Shown here in pieces: positions 8,634-16,898 of a stretch of DNA of 48,426 nt; position 1 is the first letter of the stretch; each line of letters starts with the position of its first letter. Made by a program: the position numbers and the translations under genes. This DNA is from Clostridia bacterium (GTDB lineage: Bacteria > Bacillota > Clostridia > TANB77 > CAG-508), in assembly GCA_017410505.1 (NCBI GenBank), contig JAFQQR010000011.1, positions 1 to 48,426 of the forward strand. Direction: 5' to 3'. The notes beneath the pieces were generated by a model that saw only the letters and a program-made list of their open reading frames with translations, was not told the DNA's origin and did no database searches.

Positions 8634-8662
8634 TTGCACAAAATCAGCATTTAGTGTAATAT
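8634..8662 (+). promoter_or_regulatory. SigA-type promoter of glmS
   Basis: TTGCAC at 8634-8639, a 17-bp spacer, and TAATAT at 8657-8662. Transcription would start near 8670, upstream of the ribozyme. Confidence 0.6.
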
Positions 8663-8715
8663 AATACCATAAATTGAAAGTTGCATAAAAAAATTTATAG
8701 AAAGGATTTATTTTC

Positions 8716-8862
8716 AAGCGCCAGGGCCATTATTGGTTGACGAGGTCTAGAGTTATCGAAATATTCGGCGGATACTCTAGTGGCTTTACTTAAGGTCATC
8801 ATTATTAATAGCAAAAACTAATAGCAATATTAGAACAAAATTTAATAAACTTAAGTTTTGCA
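8716..8862 (+). ncRNA. glmS ribozyme (GlcN6P-activated self-cleaving riboswitch)
   Basis: The leader carries the hallmark core of the glmS ribozyme: AAGCGCCAGG at the 5' cleavage site (cleavage expected between A8717 and G8718), then TTGACGAGG, TATCGAAATATTCGGCGGAT, and a P2 stem TCTAGAGT/ACTCTAG. A distal stem pairs ACTTAAG near 8788 with CTTAAGT near 8850. In the known family, glucosamine-6-phosphate acts as cofactor, the mRNA cleaves itself and is degraded, and GlmS falls. The P1 and P3-P4 parts are short and AT-rich compared with Bacillus examples. It lies 40 bp upstream of the glmS ribosome site, exactly as expected. Confidence 0.92.
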
Positions 8863-8904
8863 AACTTTCAATTCCAATATTTAATTTTATAAGGAGGATT
8901 AACT

Positions 8905-10746
8905 ATGTGTGGAATTGTAGGTTATATAGGAACAAAAAAAGCTTACCCTATTTTAATTTCGGGTTTAAGCAGATTGGAATACAGAGGATATGATTCAGCT
9001 GGTATTTCAACAATTGAAAATGATGGTTTATCTTTGATGAAAGATAAAGGAAGAGTAAAAAATTTATCAAATTTAGACGGTATTGATAATTTAGAAGGAA
9101 CAATTGGTATTGCTCATACAAGATGGGCAACTCATGGTAAACCTTCAAAAGAAAACTCTCACCCACATCAAGATAATTCAAAAACTTTTAGTGTAGTTCA
9201 TAATGGGATTATAGAAAATTATAATGAATTAAGAAAATTTTTAGAAAATAATGGTTATACTTTTTATTCGCAAACAGACACAGAAGTTATACCAAATTTA
9301 ATACATTATCATTTTTCAAAAGATGATAAAAACGATAATTTAAAATTTTTAAGAGCTGTAAAAAATGCTTGTTTAGAATTAAAAGGAAGCTTTGCTATTG
9401 AAGTAATTTCTATATTATATCCAGATAATATGATAGTTGTAAGACAAGATAGCCCTTTAGTTATCGGAACTTGTGAAGATGAAAAATACTTATCTTCTGA
9501 CATTCCAGCAATACTTTCTTATACTAGAGATTTCTATCTTTTAAATGATTTAGAATTTGTAGTATTAACAAGAAATAGTGCTAAATTTTATGATGAAAAT
9601 TTAAACGAAATTAAAAAAGAAACTCAAACAATAGAATGGAATGCATCAGCTGCAGAAAAAGATGGATTTGATGATTTCATGTTAAAAGAAATTTATGAAC
9701 AACCAACAGCAATAAGAGAAACAATTGGAGCAAAAATCAATTTAGATTCTAAATGTGAATTTGACGAACTTGGATTCACAAAAGAATATTTATCTAGCAT
9801 AAATAAAATTTATATAGTAGCATGTGGTACAGCTATGCATGCAGGACTAAGTGGAAAAAATGCTATTGAAAAACTTTGTAAAATTCCTTGCGAAGTTGAT
9901 ATAGCTTCAGAATTTAGATACAGAGACCCTATTATAGATGAAAAAACTTTATGTATTTTTATCTCTCAATCTGGAGAAACAGCTGACACAATTGCAGCAT
10001 TAAAACTTTCAAAAGAAAAAGGTGCAAAAACACTTGCTATATCAAATGTAATTGGAAGTTCTATAACTAGAGAAGCTGATTATTCTATTTACACACATGC
10101 CGGACCAGAAATAGCAGTTGCATCAACTAAGGCATATACATCTCAAGTTGTATTAATAAACATTTTAGCTATATACTTTGCTGAAATTCTAGAAAATTCA
10201 GATATGGAATCTTTAACTAAATTAAAACAAGATATTTTAGACTTACCTAAAAAAATAGAAGAATCCCTAGATTGTAGTGATGAAATCAAAAAATTTGCTA
10301 AACAAATTTATCAAGAAAAAGATGTATTTTTCTTAGGTAGAGGAATTGATGAAACAGTTGCAAGAGAAGGTTCTTTAAAATTAAAAGAAATCTCTTACAT
10401 CCATTCAGAAAGCTATGCTGCAGGAGAATTAAAACATGGTCCTATTGCTTTAATAGAAAATGGTATAACTGTTATTAGTATTTTAACAAACAAAGACCTA
10501 GTTAAAAAAAGTGTTAGCAACATTCAAGAAGTTATCACACGTGGAGCCAAAACTTTAGTTGTAACTAATCAAGAAATTGATAGAAATATGTTTGATACAG
10601 TAATTACAATACCAGAAACTAATTGCTTTATCTCTCCTATCTTATCAATTATACCTCTTCAATTATTATCTTACTATATCTCTAAAGAAAAAGGTCTAGA
10701 TGTAGATAAGCCTAGAAATTTAGCAAAATCTGTAACAGTTGAATAA
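8905..10746 (+). CDS. glmS: Glutamine-fructose-6-phosphate aminotransferase
   Basis: Makes glucosamine-6-phosphate from fructose-6-phosphate and glutamine, the first step to UDP-GlcNAc and peptidoglycan. It begins Met-Cys-Gly-Ile-Val, so the N-terminal nucleophile Cys2 of the class II glutamine amidotransferase domain is present. HTRWATHGKP and HNGIIENYNELR follow. Two SIS sugar-isomerase domains fill the C-terminal half (ISQSGETADTIAALK, ASTKAYTSQ), and the end PRNLAKSVTVE is the conserved active-site tail. Length 613 aa is normal. GGAGG lies before the ATG. Expression is controlled by the glmS ribozyme upstream. Confidence 0.98.
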   Translation: MCGIVGYIGTKKAYPILISGLSRLEYRGYDSAGISTIENDGLSLMKDKGRVKNLSNLDGIDNLEGTIGIAHTRWATHGKPSKENSHPHQDNSKTFSVVHNGIIENYNELRKFLENNGYTFYSQTDTEVIPNLIHYHFSKDDKNDNLKFLRAVKNACLELKGSFAIEVISILYPDNMIVVRQDSPLVIGTCEDEKYLSSDIPAILSYTRDFYLLNDLEFVVLTRNSAKFYDENLNEIKKETQTIEWNASAAEKDGFDDFMLKEIYEQPTAIRETIGAKINLDSKCEFDELGFTKEYLSSINKIYIVACGTAMHAGLSGKNAIEKLCKIPCEVDIASEFRYRDPIIDEKTLCIFISQSGETADTIAALKLSKEKGAKTLAISNVIGSSITREADYSIYTHAGPEIAVASTKAYTSQVVLINILAIYFAEILENSDMESLTKLKQDILDLPKKIEESLDCSDEIKKFAKQIYQEKDVFFLGRGIDETVAREGSLKLKEISYIHSESYAAGELKHGPIALIENGITVISILTNKDLVKKSVSNIQEVITRGAKTLVVTNQEIDRNMFDTVITIPETNCFISPILSIIPLQLLSYYISKEKGLDVDKPRNLAKSVTVE

Positions 10747-10748
10747 TA

Positions 10749-10784
10749 AAAAAAGTCCTAACTATTATAGTCTAGGACTTTTTT
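10749..10784 (+). terminator. Intrinsic terminator between convergent glmS and bofA
   Basis: Stem AAAAGTCCTA with TAGGACTTTT, 12-nt loop, A run on one side and T run on the other, so it can serve both genes. Confidence 0.85.
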
Positions 10785-10801
10785 ACATATAAAAACATAA
10801 C

Positions 10802-11059
10802 TCATATTAATAATCTTATAATTATTAAACACACAACCCCAGGCAGTCCTAACAATCCAACTAAAATACTAGTAAAAACATTAAGCCCAATATGAAACCC
10901 AAATGTTCCCCCAATCAAATTAATCAAAAAAATTGTAATTCCACCCAAAACAGAATTAACCACTAATTTCAAAACCTTCTTAATCGGAACAATAAACACT
11001 CTCCCAAAAATAAACAAAAAACAAACACACGCCAAATAAGTAATCAAATTTGTATCCAT
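10802..11059 (-). CDS. bofA: BofA family, pro-sigma-K processing inhibitor
   Basis: Small integral membrane protein; in Bacillus it holds the SpoIVFB protease inactive until engulfment is complete. The 85-residue sequence has two or three membrane segments and the family core LVVNSVLGGITIFLINLIGG, plus GFHIGLNVFTSILVGLLGLPGV. It follows a YaaL homologue at about 60 bp, the same gene pair as in B. subtilis (yaaL-bofA). No SpoIVF or SigK gene is certain in this window, although a SigE/SigK-type sigma factor and a BofC-like gene lie near 26 kb. Confidence 0.92.
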   Translation of the reverse strand: MDTNLITYLACVCFLFIFGRVFIVPIKKVLKLVVNSVLGGITIFLINLIGGTFGFHIGLNVFTSILVGLLGLPGVVCLIIIRLLI

Positions 11060-11120
11060 ATCAAACCCTCTTCAAATTCTATTTATACATTTGTATGATT
11101 AAATATGGACAAATATTCAT

Positions 11121-11423
11121 TCAGCCTATCTCTTCATCATAATTTTCATACTTAATTTGATTTATCGAATCAATAGTTATTCCACTAGCCTTAGCCAACT
11201 TCAACAAATAATTCAACTTAGCCTGATTTGCCTTTATCTGATAAATATAATAATCAACCAAATCAAACTCAGCAAACTCAAAATTTTTACTATTTCTTTT
11301 TAACTCTTCTCTAGTCTTTATTATACTTCTAACCAACTCAATCTCTTTCTCAAACTCACTACTCTCTTTTACCAATCCCTCTTTTTGAAACTGTTCCTCC
11401 ATAAAAAAACACATCCATTCCAC
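11121..11423 (-). CDS. yaaL: YaaL/DUF2508 family protein
   Basis: Small helical protein of unknown function, conserved beside bofA in spore formers. Recognisable from its composition and position: ELVRSIIKTREELKRNSKNFEFAEFDLVDYYIYQIKANQAKLNYLLKLAK, of which the FxxAExxLVDYYxYQIKAxQAKxxYLLKxAK pattern is family-typical. The start is unclear: ATGs at 11423, 11414 and 11402 are in frame and none has a strong ribosome site; 11402 (MEEQF) would give 93 aa. It is first in a yaaL-bofA unit and lies next to a 38-bp inverted-repeat element upstream. Confidence 0.85.
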   Translation of the reverse strand: MEWMCFFMEEQFQKEGLVKESSEFEKEIELVRSIIKTREELKRNSKNFEFAEFDLVDYYIYQIKANQAKLNYLLKLAKASGITIDSINQIKYENYDEEIG

Positions 11424-11482
11424 ACAATTTTAAATATTATATGCACTTACAAAAAAAATATTCCATTTTATATTGTAGAGTA

Positions 11483-11653
11483 GCTCAAATAGTTGATTAT
11501 AATATTTTTTTATTTAAAAATCTGAACGTTCCCCAAGACCCGCGTCAGGCTTCAAAAGCGATAACAGGCTCCTTGTGAGGGACTGAAGCTTTTGAAAAAG
11601 ACCCAGCTATTGAAGTTTTTAAATAAAAAAATATTATAATCAACTATTTGAGC
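11483..11653. repeat. Hairpin element A: perfect 38-bp inverted repeat around a 95-nt core
   Basis: Arms 11483-11520 and 11616-11653 are exactly complementary. The core (11521-11615) is much richer in G+C than its surroundings and holds nested smaller stems, for example CTTCAAAAGC near 11550 pairing with GCTTTTGAA near 11590, and CTCC/GGGA further in. The left flank reads TGTAGAGTA and the right flank GGCCGCAACCC. It occupies most of the 375-bp gap between divergent yaaL and the TraG-like gene. No coding potential is credible. It belongs with the elements at 15142, 33234, 35182 and 20655. Confidence 0.9.
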
Positions 11654-11798
11654 GGCCGCAACCCAAAGAAAATACCCATATTTATGTAACTTTTTTTCCA
11701 AAAATACTTGTTTTTTTCCCCATTTTATAGGATAATATATATGTACGATTATAAAAAAACAAACAAATAAATATAATAAAAAAAGGGGCAATTATATA

Positions 11799-14123
11799 AT
11801 GAAAATAATAGATAATTTTTTAAAGAAACTAGGAGTAAGCCGAAACACATTTGCAACCTATGTCCTAACCTTAATAACTGTATATTTAGCAGTAGATAGA
11901 ATAGTCGAATTCATGTTAATGCTATTTACAGGTGTATCATACTCATACTGGGGACCAATACAATACACTCTAGCACTAGCCTGTCCAATATTAGCATTTC
12001 TATTCTCAGGATGTTCAGAATTCGCATCAACCAAAAAGAAAAAAGTCACCTTATTTAACATATATATTATAGGATTAAGCATTATTGCAGTATCCATGTT
12101 CACTCAATGGCTTAATATGTCAGCCTGGTTATTATTAGTATTCAACCCTGGCTATGTAGATTTAGTTACTGACTTTTCAGACCTAATAAGACCTGCATTA
12201 ACTTCATTAACCCTACTTTTCCCTGTTTTTATGATACCAAAAATATTTGATTTCTTATATTTTGGTGTTAATGATAGCAAAGATATGTCTCAATCAATTT
12301 GGGATTATGGAGGAATTGATCTATCTGACAAAAAAGCCGGTCATGGACCTTATACATGTGAAGTTTTCTTATGCCAAGATGGCGAAACAGCAAAAATGAT
12401 AACAATCCCAGAAAGTTCTAGATATCAATCTATGTTTGTATGTGGTGCTTCTGGTTCTGGAAAAACATCTTTAATATATGAACCTTTAATTGCAAGAGAT
12501 TTAGAGAGGAAATTTTTCTTTAGAGAAGTTTCAAAAGAAATGGGATTTACAGCTTTAAAAACTGGAATAGCAACATTAAATGGTCCTTATAATAATGATT
12601 ATTTAAATGCTAACTTTAATTTAAATATGTTAATACCATCTTCTGGTAATGAAGATGTATATAAAGCCTATATGAAAAAAATGATTTTAGACAGCTCTTC
12701 TGCAATCACTTATAAAAATTGTGGTATAACTGTTTTATCTCCTGATAGAGAAATCACAGACCATATGATGGATGTTTGTAAGAACTTTGGATTATCTTAT
12801 AACATTATTGATCCTTCAGATAAAGATTCAATTGGTTTAAATCCTTTTGTTTATGATGATACAAATAAAATAGCAATTACAATATCTTCTGTATTAAAAA
12901 CAATGTGTGATATTTCTTCTGGTGACGATTCTGAAAATTATAGAGAATCTATTGTAATGCAAGCTATTGAAAATATGTCTATTTTACTTAAAGAAATGTA
13001 TCCTAGAATGAATGAAGGTATGTTACCTAATTTAAATGATATGTTAAAAATGTTTACAAATTTTGATTTGGTAGAAAAAATGTGTGAAATTTTAGCAAGT
13101 AATGAGAAATTGAAAGAAAAATATAGTGTACAATTAGCATATTTTAGAAAAAACTTTTATAAAAATGGTTCAAATAGAGAAACTACTGAAACATATATAG
13201 ATATAGTAATTAGTCAATTAGATAAATTATTAAGATTGCCTGGTGTAAAATCAATCTTATGTAACAGACATAATAATATAGATTTTGATAAAATGCTTGC
13301 AAATGGTGAGATTACTTTTGTATGTACAAGACGTGGTGATTTAGGAGCTTCTAGCCATAAAGCATTTGGATTATTCTTCTTAATTTCAATGCAAAATGCT
13401 GTTTTAAGAAGACCTGGAAGCGAAAAATCTAGAGTTCCAAACTTCTTATATATAGACGAATTCCCAGACTTTATTTGTAAAGCTACAGAACCAATATTCA
13501 CAATGTATAGAAAATATAAAGTAGGTACAACAATTTCAGCTCAAAACCTTGAACAATTAGATGTTTCTAGTTCTAAAGGAAACTTTAAACAAACTATTTT
13601 ATCAAACTGTGCAAACAAAATCTTTACTGGTGGCGGAAGTATTGATGAATTAGAATGGTGGGGAAATGAATTTGGTCAAAAAAGAGAATGGTCTATGCAA
13701 AATTCTATTGATTTTGATAAAATGAAATATGACTCTAAACATGGTAATGTTGAGTGGAAATTTGTTCCTTTCTTTAAACCAGGAAAACTTCAATCTCTTG
13801 GAACAAAGGATTGTGCTTATAAAATCAGAGGCGAAAACGGTAAACCTATGTCTGGTCAAGGAAAACTTAATTTCCTAGAATCAAAATATAAAGAACCTAA
13901 AAAAATTAAGACTTTCGATTTTGGTAGATATTCAGATGGTGTTACTACTCACACTGAGGATGAAGATGAATCAAAAACAAAAAAGAAATTTGATATAAAA
14001 AATTTAGACTTTATAGATGAAAGAAATGAATTTAACCCTATTCAAACAGACACAACAGATTCAAATTATCTATTTGATAATGAAGATGCTATTGTTGTAA
14101 ATTTGAAAAAGAAAAAGAAATAG
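11799..14123 (+). CDS. VirD4/TraG-type coupling ATPase (orphan)
   Basis: Hexameric DNA-translocating or substrate-recruiting ATPase of the type IV coupling protein family. N-terminal membrane segments at about residues 18-42, 50-68, 82-104 and 132-152 are followed by a soluble domain with Walker A GASGSGKTS (about 215) and Walker B PNFLYIDEFPDF (about 550). A TraM-recognition-like region follows (ISAQNLEQLD, NCANKIFTGGGS). The tail (about 700-774) is charged and disordered, ending in a lysine run. At 774 aa it is full length. No relaxase, VirB4 or other mating gene is visible in the window; the neighbours are chromosomal (glmS, bofA, metal exporter). Transport role inferred from family; cargo unknown. 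It carries one CGA codon and no CGG. Confidence 0.85.
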   Translation: MKIIDNFLKKLGVSRNTFATYVLTLITVYLAVDRIVEFMLMLFTGVSYSYWGPIQYTLALACPILAFLFSGCSEFASTKKKKVTLFNIYIIGLSIIAVSMFTQWLNMSAWLLLVFNPGYVDLVTDFSDLIRPALTSLTLLFPVFMIPKIFDFLYFGVNDSKDMSQSIWDYGGIDLSDKKAGHGPYTCEVFLCQDGETAKMITIPESSRYQSMFVCGASGSGKTSLIYEPLIARDLERKFFFREVSKEMGFTALKTGIATLNGPYNNDYLNANFNLNMLIPSSGNEDVYKAYMKKMILDSSSAITYKNCGITVLSPDREITDHMMDVCKNFGLSYNIIDPSDKDSIGLNPFVYDDTNKIAITISSVLKTMCDISSGDDSENYRESIVMQAIENMSILLKEMYPRMNEGMLPNLNDMLKMFTNFDLVEKMCEILASNEKLKEKYSVQLAYFRKNFYKNGSNRETTETYIDIVISQLDKLLRLPGVKSILCNRHNNIDFDKMLANGEITFVCTRRGDLGASSHKAFGLFFLISMQNAVLRRPGSEKSRVPNFLYIDEFPDFICKATEPIFTMYRKYKVGTTISAQNLEQLDVSSSKGNFKQTILSNCANKIFTGGGSIDELEWWGNEFGQKREWSMQNSIDFDKMKYDSKHGNVEWKFVPFFKPGKLQSLGTKDCAYKIRGENGKPMSGQGKLNFLESKYKEPKKIKTFDFGRYSDGVTTHTEDEDESKTKKKFDIKNLDFIDERNEFNPIQTDTTDSNYLFDNEDAIVVNLKKKKK

Positions 14124-14152
14124 AAGAGAATTTTAAATATTCTCTTCTTTTA
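14122..14152 (+). terminator. Intrinsic terminator of the TraG-like gene
   Basis: Perfect 10-bp stem (14122-14131 with 14139-14148) followed by T-rich sequence, directly after the stop codon. The convergent transporter gene ends about 40 bp further on. Confidence 0.8.
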
Positions 14153-14194
14153 TTTTATATTAAAATTATTTCTCTTTTTTAATAATTTTATTTC

Positions 14195-15067
14195 CTATAA
14201 TGTTATTCCTATTAATTCTATCAAAACTCCTGAAATAACTCCAATTATATATAATAATGCAATTATTCCTACATTTTCTTTCAACTTATTATTTGTCTTA
14301 AATAATACTGCAAGTCCTACTCCTGCCCCTGTTAATAACCCTGATATCATACTTCCAAGTGAAATAACATTTTCTAAATACATATTTGTAATTATAACTG
14401 ATGAAGCACAATTTGGGATTAATCCTATTAATGAAGAAATCATTGGTCCTATGATAGGTTTATTTAATATCCAACTTGCAATTGTATCTTCTCCTACAAA
14501 ATGCACAACTATATTTATTATAAATGTTATTAATATTATAAATACAAATATACTCAAAGTATGATGAATAGCAGATTTTAAAATTCCTTTTTCATCACAA
14601 TGGCAGTGTTCTTCTTCACACATATGTCCTATCTCATTGTTTTCTTTTTCTTCTTTGTTTATTTTATTTTTGTCAACTAAATTTATCACTAAATCTATTA
14701 TAACTCCTGCAATCATACCAATTATCAATTTTATTCCTAATATCTTTAATATCACAATTGGTGAAACCGCCTCTGATATAAATATTGGTAACATTTCATC
14801 AGATGTTGATAAATATACTGCAATTAAAGTACCTAATGTTATAACTCGTCCAGCATAAAGATTTGTTGCAGACACTGAAAATCCACATTGTGGAAATATT
14901 CCTAATATACTTCCAAAAAATGGTCCAAATTTTCCAGATTTTTTTATAACATTTTTTGATTTTTCTCCCATTTTATGTTCTATGTATTCCATTATTAAGT
15001 ATGTTATAAATAAAAATGGTAATAATTTTATTGTATCTTCTAAAGTATGTTCAATAATTTCTAACAT
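14195..15067 (-). CDS. Putative manganese/heavy-metal exporter (ArsP_2-type, 10TM family)
   Basis: Polytopic membrane protein of the 'putative manganese transporter / arsenic efflux-like' family. Two homologous halves are visible, each with a Gly/Pro/Cys motif: GSILGIFPQCGFSVSATNLY (about 52) and SSLIGLIPNCASSVIITNMY (about 212). They are joined by a cytoplasmic linker (about 128-158) with a Cys/His cluster, HMCEEEHCHCDE, a likely metal-binding loop. At 290 aa it is a typical short member. Monocistronic, with its own promoter (15100-15128). Substrate inferred from family annotation only. Confidence 0.82.
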   Translation of the reverse strand: MLEIIEHTLEDTIKLLPFLFITYLIMEYIEHKMGEKSKNVIKKSGKFGPFFGSILGIFPQCGFSVSATNLYAGRVITLGTLIAVYLSTSDEMLPIFISEAVSPIVILKILGIKLIIGMIAGVIIDLVINLVDKNKINKEEKENNEIGHMCEEEHCHCDEKGILKSAIHHTLSIFVFIILITFIINIVVHFVGEDTIASWILNKPIIGPMISSLIGLIPNCASSVIITNMYLENVISLGSMISGLLTGAGVGLAVLFKTNNKLKENVGIIALLYIIGVISGVLIELIGITL

Positions 15068-15099
15068 AATTCTCTCCTTTTATTTAATTTGCATTTAAT

Positions 15100-15128
15100 A
15101 GTTTAACATAAAAATACAAATTGTGCAA
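15100..15128 (-). promoter_or_regulatory. SigA-type promoter of the metal exporter gene
   Basis: On the minus strand: TTGCAC, 17-bp spacer, TAAACT, then GGAGAG before the ATG. It lies immediately outside hairpin element B. Confidence 0.55.
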
Positions 15129-15141
15129 GAAGAATATCCGA

Positions 15142-15363
15142 GTAATGAATTAAAATTAATGCTTCTTGGAAAGCTGACTGTGGAAGGTATATATATTATT
15201 TTTGAAGTGAGCTTGTGGGGGGACCGGCAAATTATAGTATGTTATAGAATTTCACGCAAGTGAAAGGCTATTACATACTATTATGCAGTTGGGACGAACG
15301 AAAAAATAATATATATACCTTCCACAGTCAGCTTTCCAAGAAGCATTAATTTTAATTCATTAC
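15142..15363. repeat. Hairpin element B: perfect 62-bp inverted repeat around a 98-nt core
   Basis: Arms 15142-15203 and 15302-15363 match exactly over 62 bp. The core has its own hairpin: ATAGTATGT near 15232 pairs with ACATACTAT near 15272, and TTTCAC-GCAA-GTGAAA forms a GNRA-capped inner stem. Core edges carry GAAGTGAGCTTGTGG and GGGACGAACGA. The left arm end begins just inside GAGTA, and CTACA follows the right arm. The element fills nearly all of the 346-bp gap between the exporter gene and the Cys-rich protein gene. A truncated relative lies at 33234. Confidence 0.92.
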
Positions 15364-15413
15364 CCTACAAACAAAAAGGAGAGCTTCTATATGTATGAAC
15401 TCCCCCCTTTTCC

Positions 15414-16019
15414 TTATCTTCTTCTAAAACTTCCACAAAAGCTTCCACTTCTTCCGTTATTATTATTTGGAAATACATTTGCTCTAACAGCTATAGAATC
15501 ATTTGATGTATTGCAGTTACATGAACATGAATCATTATTATCGCAATCATTATCATCATTTCTACGACGGCAATTTGAATTTATTGTTAATAATTCATTT
15601 TCAACCCCATTACATCCACTGCTACTTATTGTTAGCAAATTCCCATTATTATTGTCATCATCATCCCTATTTGAACAACATCGATTTATCGAGAATATCT
15701 GTCTTTCATCATCACAGTTTCTCCTATTATTTGAGTTTGAACAACAATGACATCTTTCTCTTCTGCATCCTCTTTCATCAAGTTCGCGTAATATTCTACA
15801 TATTATTTTTGTTATTACTGCTGTTATAAATGCAATTATTGTAAATACTATTGTTGCAACTAAAAATATTAAGTCTCCAATGATAAATGTTACTACTAAA
15901 AATATAGCAAATATAATGCTAGCTACTAAGAAAGGACATTTTAAGATTTTTTGTAATGCTATTGATACTATTATTACTGCTATGGGCAAAGCAAAAAATA
16001 TTAGTAATAAAATATTCAT
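15414..16019 (-). CDS. Membrane protein with a Cys/Asn/Asp-rich tail, unknown function
   Basis: I do not recognise this 201-residue protein. The first 75 residues are hydrophobic with about three membrane segments (3-22, 30-50, 52-75). The rest is low complexity: clusters of Cys, Asn, Asp and Arg (RRERCHCC, NDCDNNDSCSCNCN), a twice-repeated LLTIxSxxC unit, and a Gly/Ser/Arg-rich C-terminus (RSGSFCGSFRRR). The Cys density suggests metal binding or disulfide-rich coat-like behaviour, but this is a guess. Composition is unlike any neighbour. A ribosome site (AAAGGAGAAAAAA) precedes the ATG. Confidence 0.65.
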   Translation of the reverse strand: MNILLLIFFALPIAVIIVSIALQKILKCPFLVASIIFAIFLVVTFIIGDLIFLVATIVFTIIAFITAVITKIICRILRELDERGCRRERCHCCSNSNNRRNCDDERQIFSINRCCSNRDDDDNNNGNLLTISSSGCNGVENELLTINSNCRRRNDDNDCDNNDSCSCNCNTSNDSIAVRANVFPNNNNGRSGSFCGSFRRR

Positions 16020-16090
16020 ATTTTTTCTCCTTTTCCTTTTTACTATATTTTATGCTTTTTACTATATTTGGTTACTTTATCAAACATACT

Positions 16091-16137
16091 AAAAGGGACG
16101 TCCTTTTTGGCTAATTGTCAAAAAAGGCGCCCCCTTT
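16091..16137 (-). terminator. Intrinsic terminator after truA
   Basis: Long imperfect GC-rich hairpin, AAAGGGGGCGCC... folding back on ...GGACGTCCCTTT, placed between truA and the Cys-rich gene; with T-rich sequence following on the minus strand. Confidence 0.65.
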
Positions 16138-16145
16138 GATAGATT

Positions 16146-16887
16146 TTAATCATATTCTACGTTTAATAAATATAGTCCCTGTGGTGGCAAAGTTTTACCA
16201 GCTAATTTTCTATCTTTAGATTCAATGATTTTTTTTATATCTTCAGGTTCTATTTTTTCTAATCCAATATCTACTAATGTTCCAGCTATTATTCGTACCA
16301 TATTATATAAAAATCCATTTCCTGTTAATTCTATGTAAATTCTATTATTGGGCATTTCTGTTACTTTTGCTTTGTATATGGTTCTTACACTACTTTTGCT
16401 ACTTGTCCCACTTGCTTTGAATGCTTTAAAATCATGCTCTCCTTCAAAATATTTAGCAGCTTCTTTCATTTTTTCTACATTCAACTTCTGTGGTATATGT
16501 GTTTCTAAGTTTCTATATATAGCTGATGAAAATTCTGAGTTATTAATAATATATCTATATGTTTTTTTCTTACATGTTAATCTGCTGTGAAATCTTTCTT
16601 CTACTTCTTCTGCTGATATTATTCTTATCGACTTTTTTAAATTAGAATTTAGTGCTATTGCTATTTTATCTATTGGAATGTTTGAATTTGTTTTAAAATT
16701 TGCTACTTGTCCGCATTGCATGCACTCCGGCATCTGTTCTTCCTGATGCCATTAGGTCTGTTTCTTCTCCTGTTACTATTTTTATTGCTTGTTCTATTGT
16801 ACCTTGGATATTTAATTTTGTTGGTTGTTTTTGCCATCCATTAAAATCTTTTCCATCATATTCTATAACTAATTTTATATTCCTCAT
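16146..16887 (-). CDS. truA: tRNA pseudouridine(38-40) synthase with a +1 frameshift at a CGG codon
   Basis: Modifies U38-U40 in the tRNA anticodon arm. The N-terminal frame (from 16887) has LVIEYDGKDFNGWQ and the catalytic SGRTDAGVHAM. It then reads ATG CGG ACA and stops 6 codons later. Skipping the C at 16713 gives Met-Gly-Gln-Val-Ala-Asn-Phe, the usual TruA sequence, and the frame stays open through RLTCKKKTYRYII, GEHDFKAF and GNGFLYNMVRIIAGTLVDIG to 16146. The joined protein is about 246 aa, the family length, with no other defect. It starts 11 bp after cdaA with its own ribosome site. Functional through recoding or a very fresh pseudogene; the same CGG signature in two other genes favours recoding. 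Confidence 0.92.
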
Positions 16888-16898
16888 TTATCTTCCTT

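Noticed and set aside
11552..11791. Open frame overlapping hairpin element A on the minus strand
   Set aside because: It spans the inverted repeat and the promoter region of the TraG-like gene and encodes no recognisable protein.
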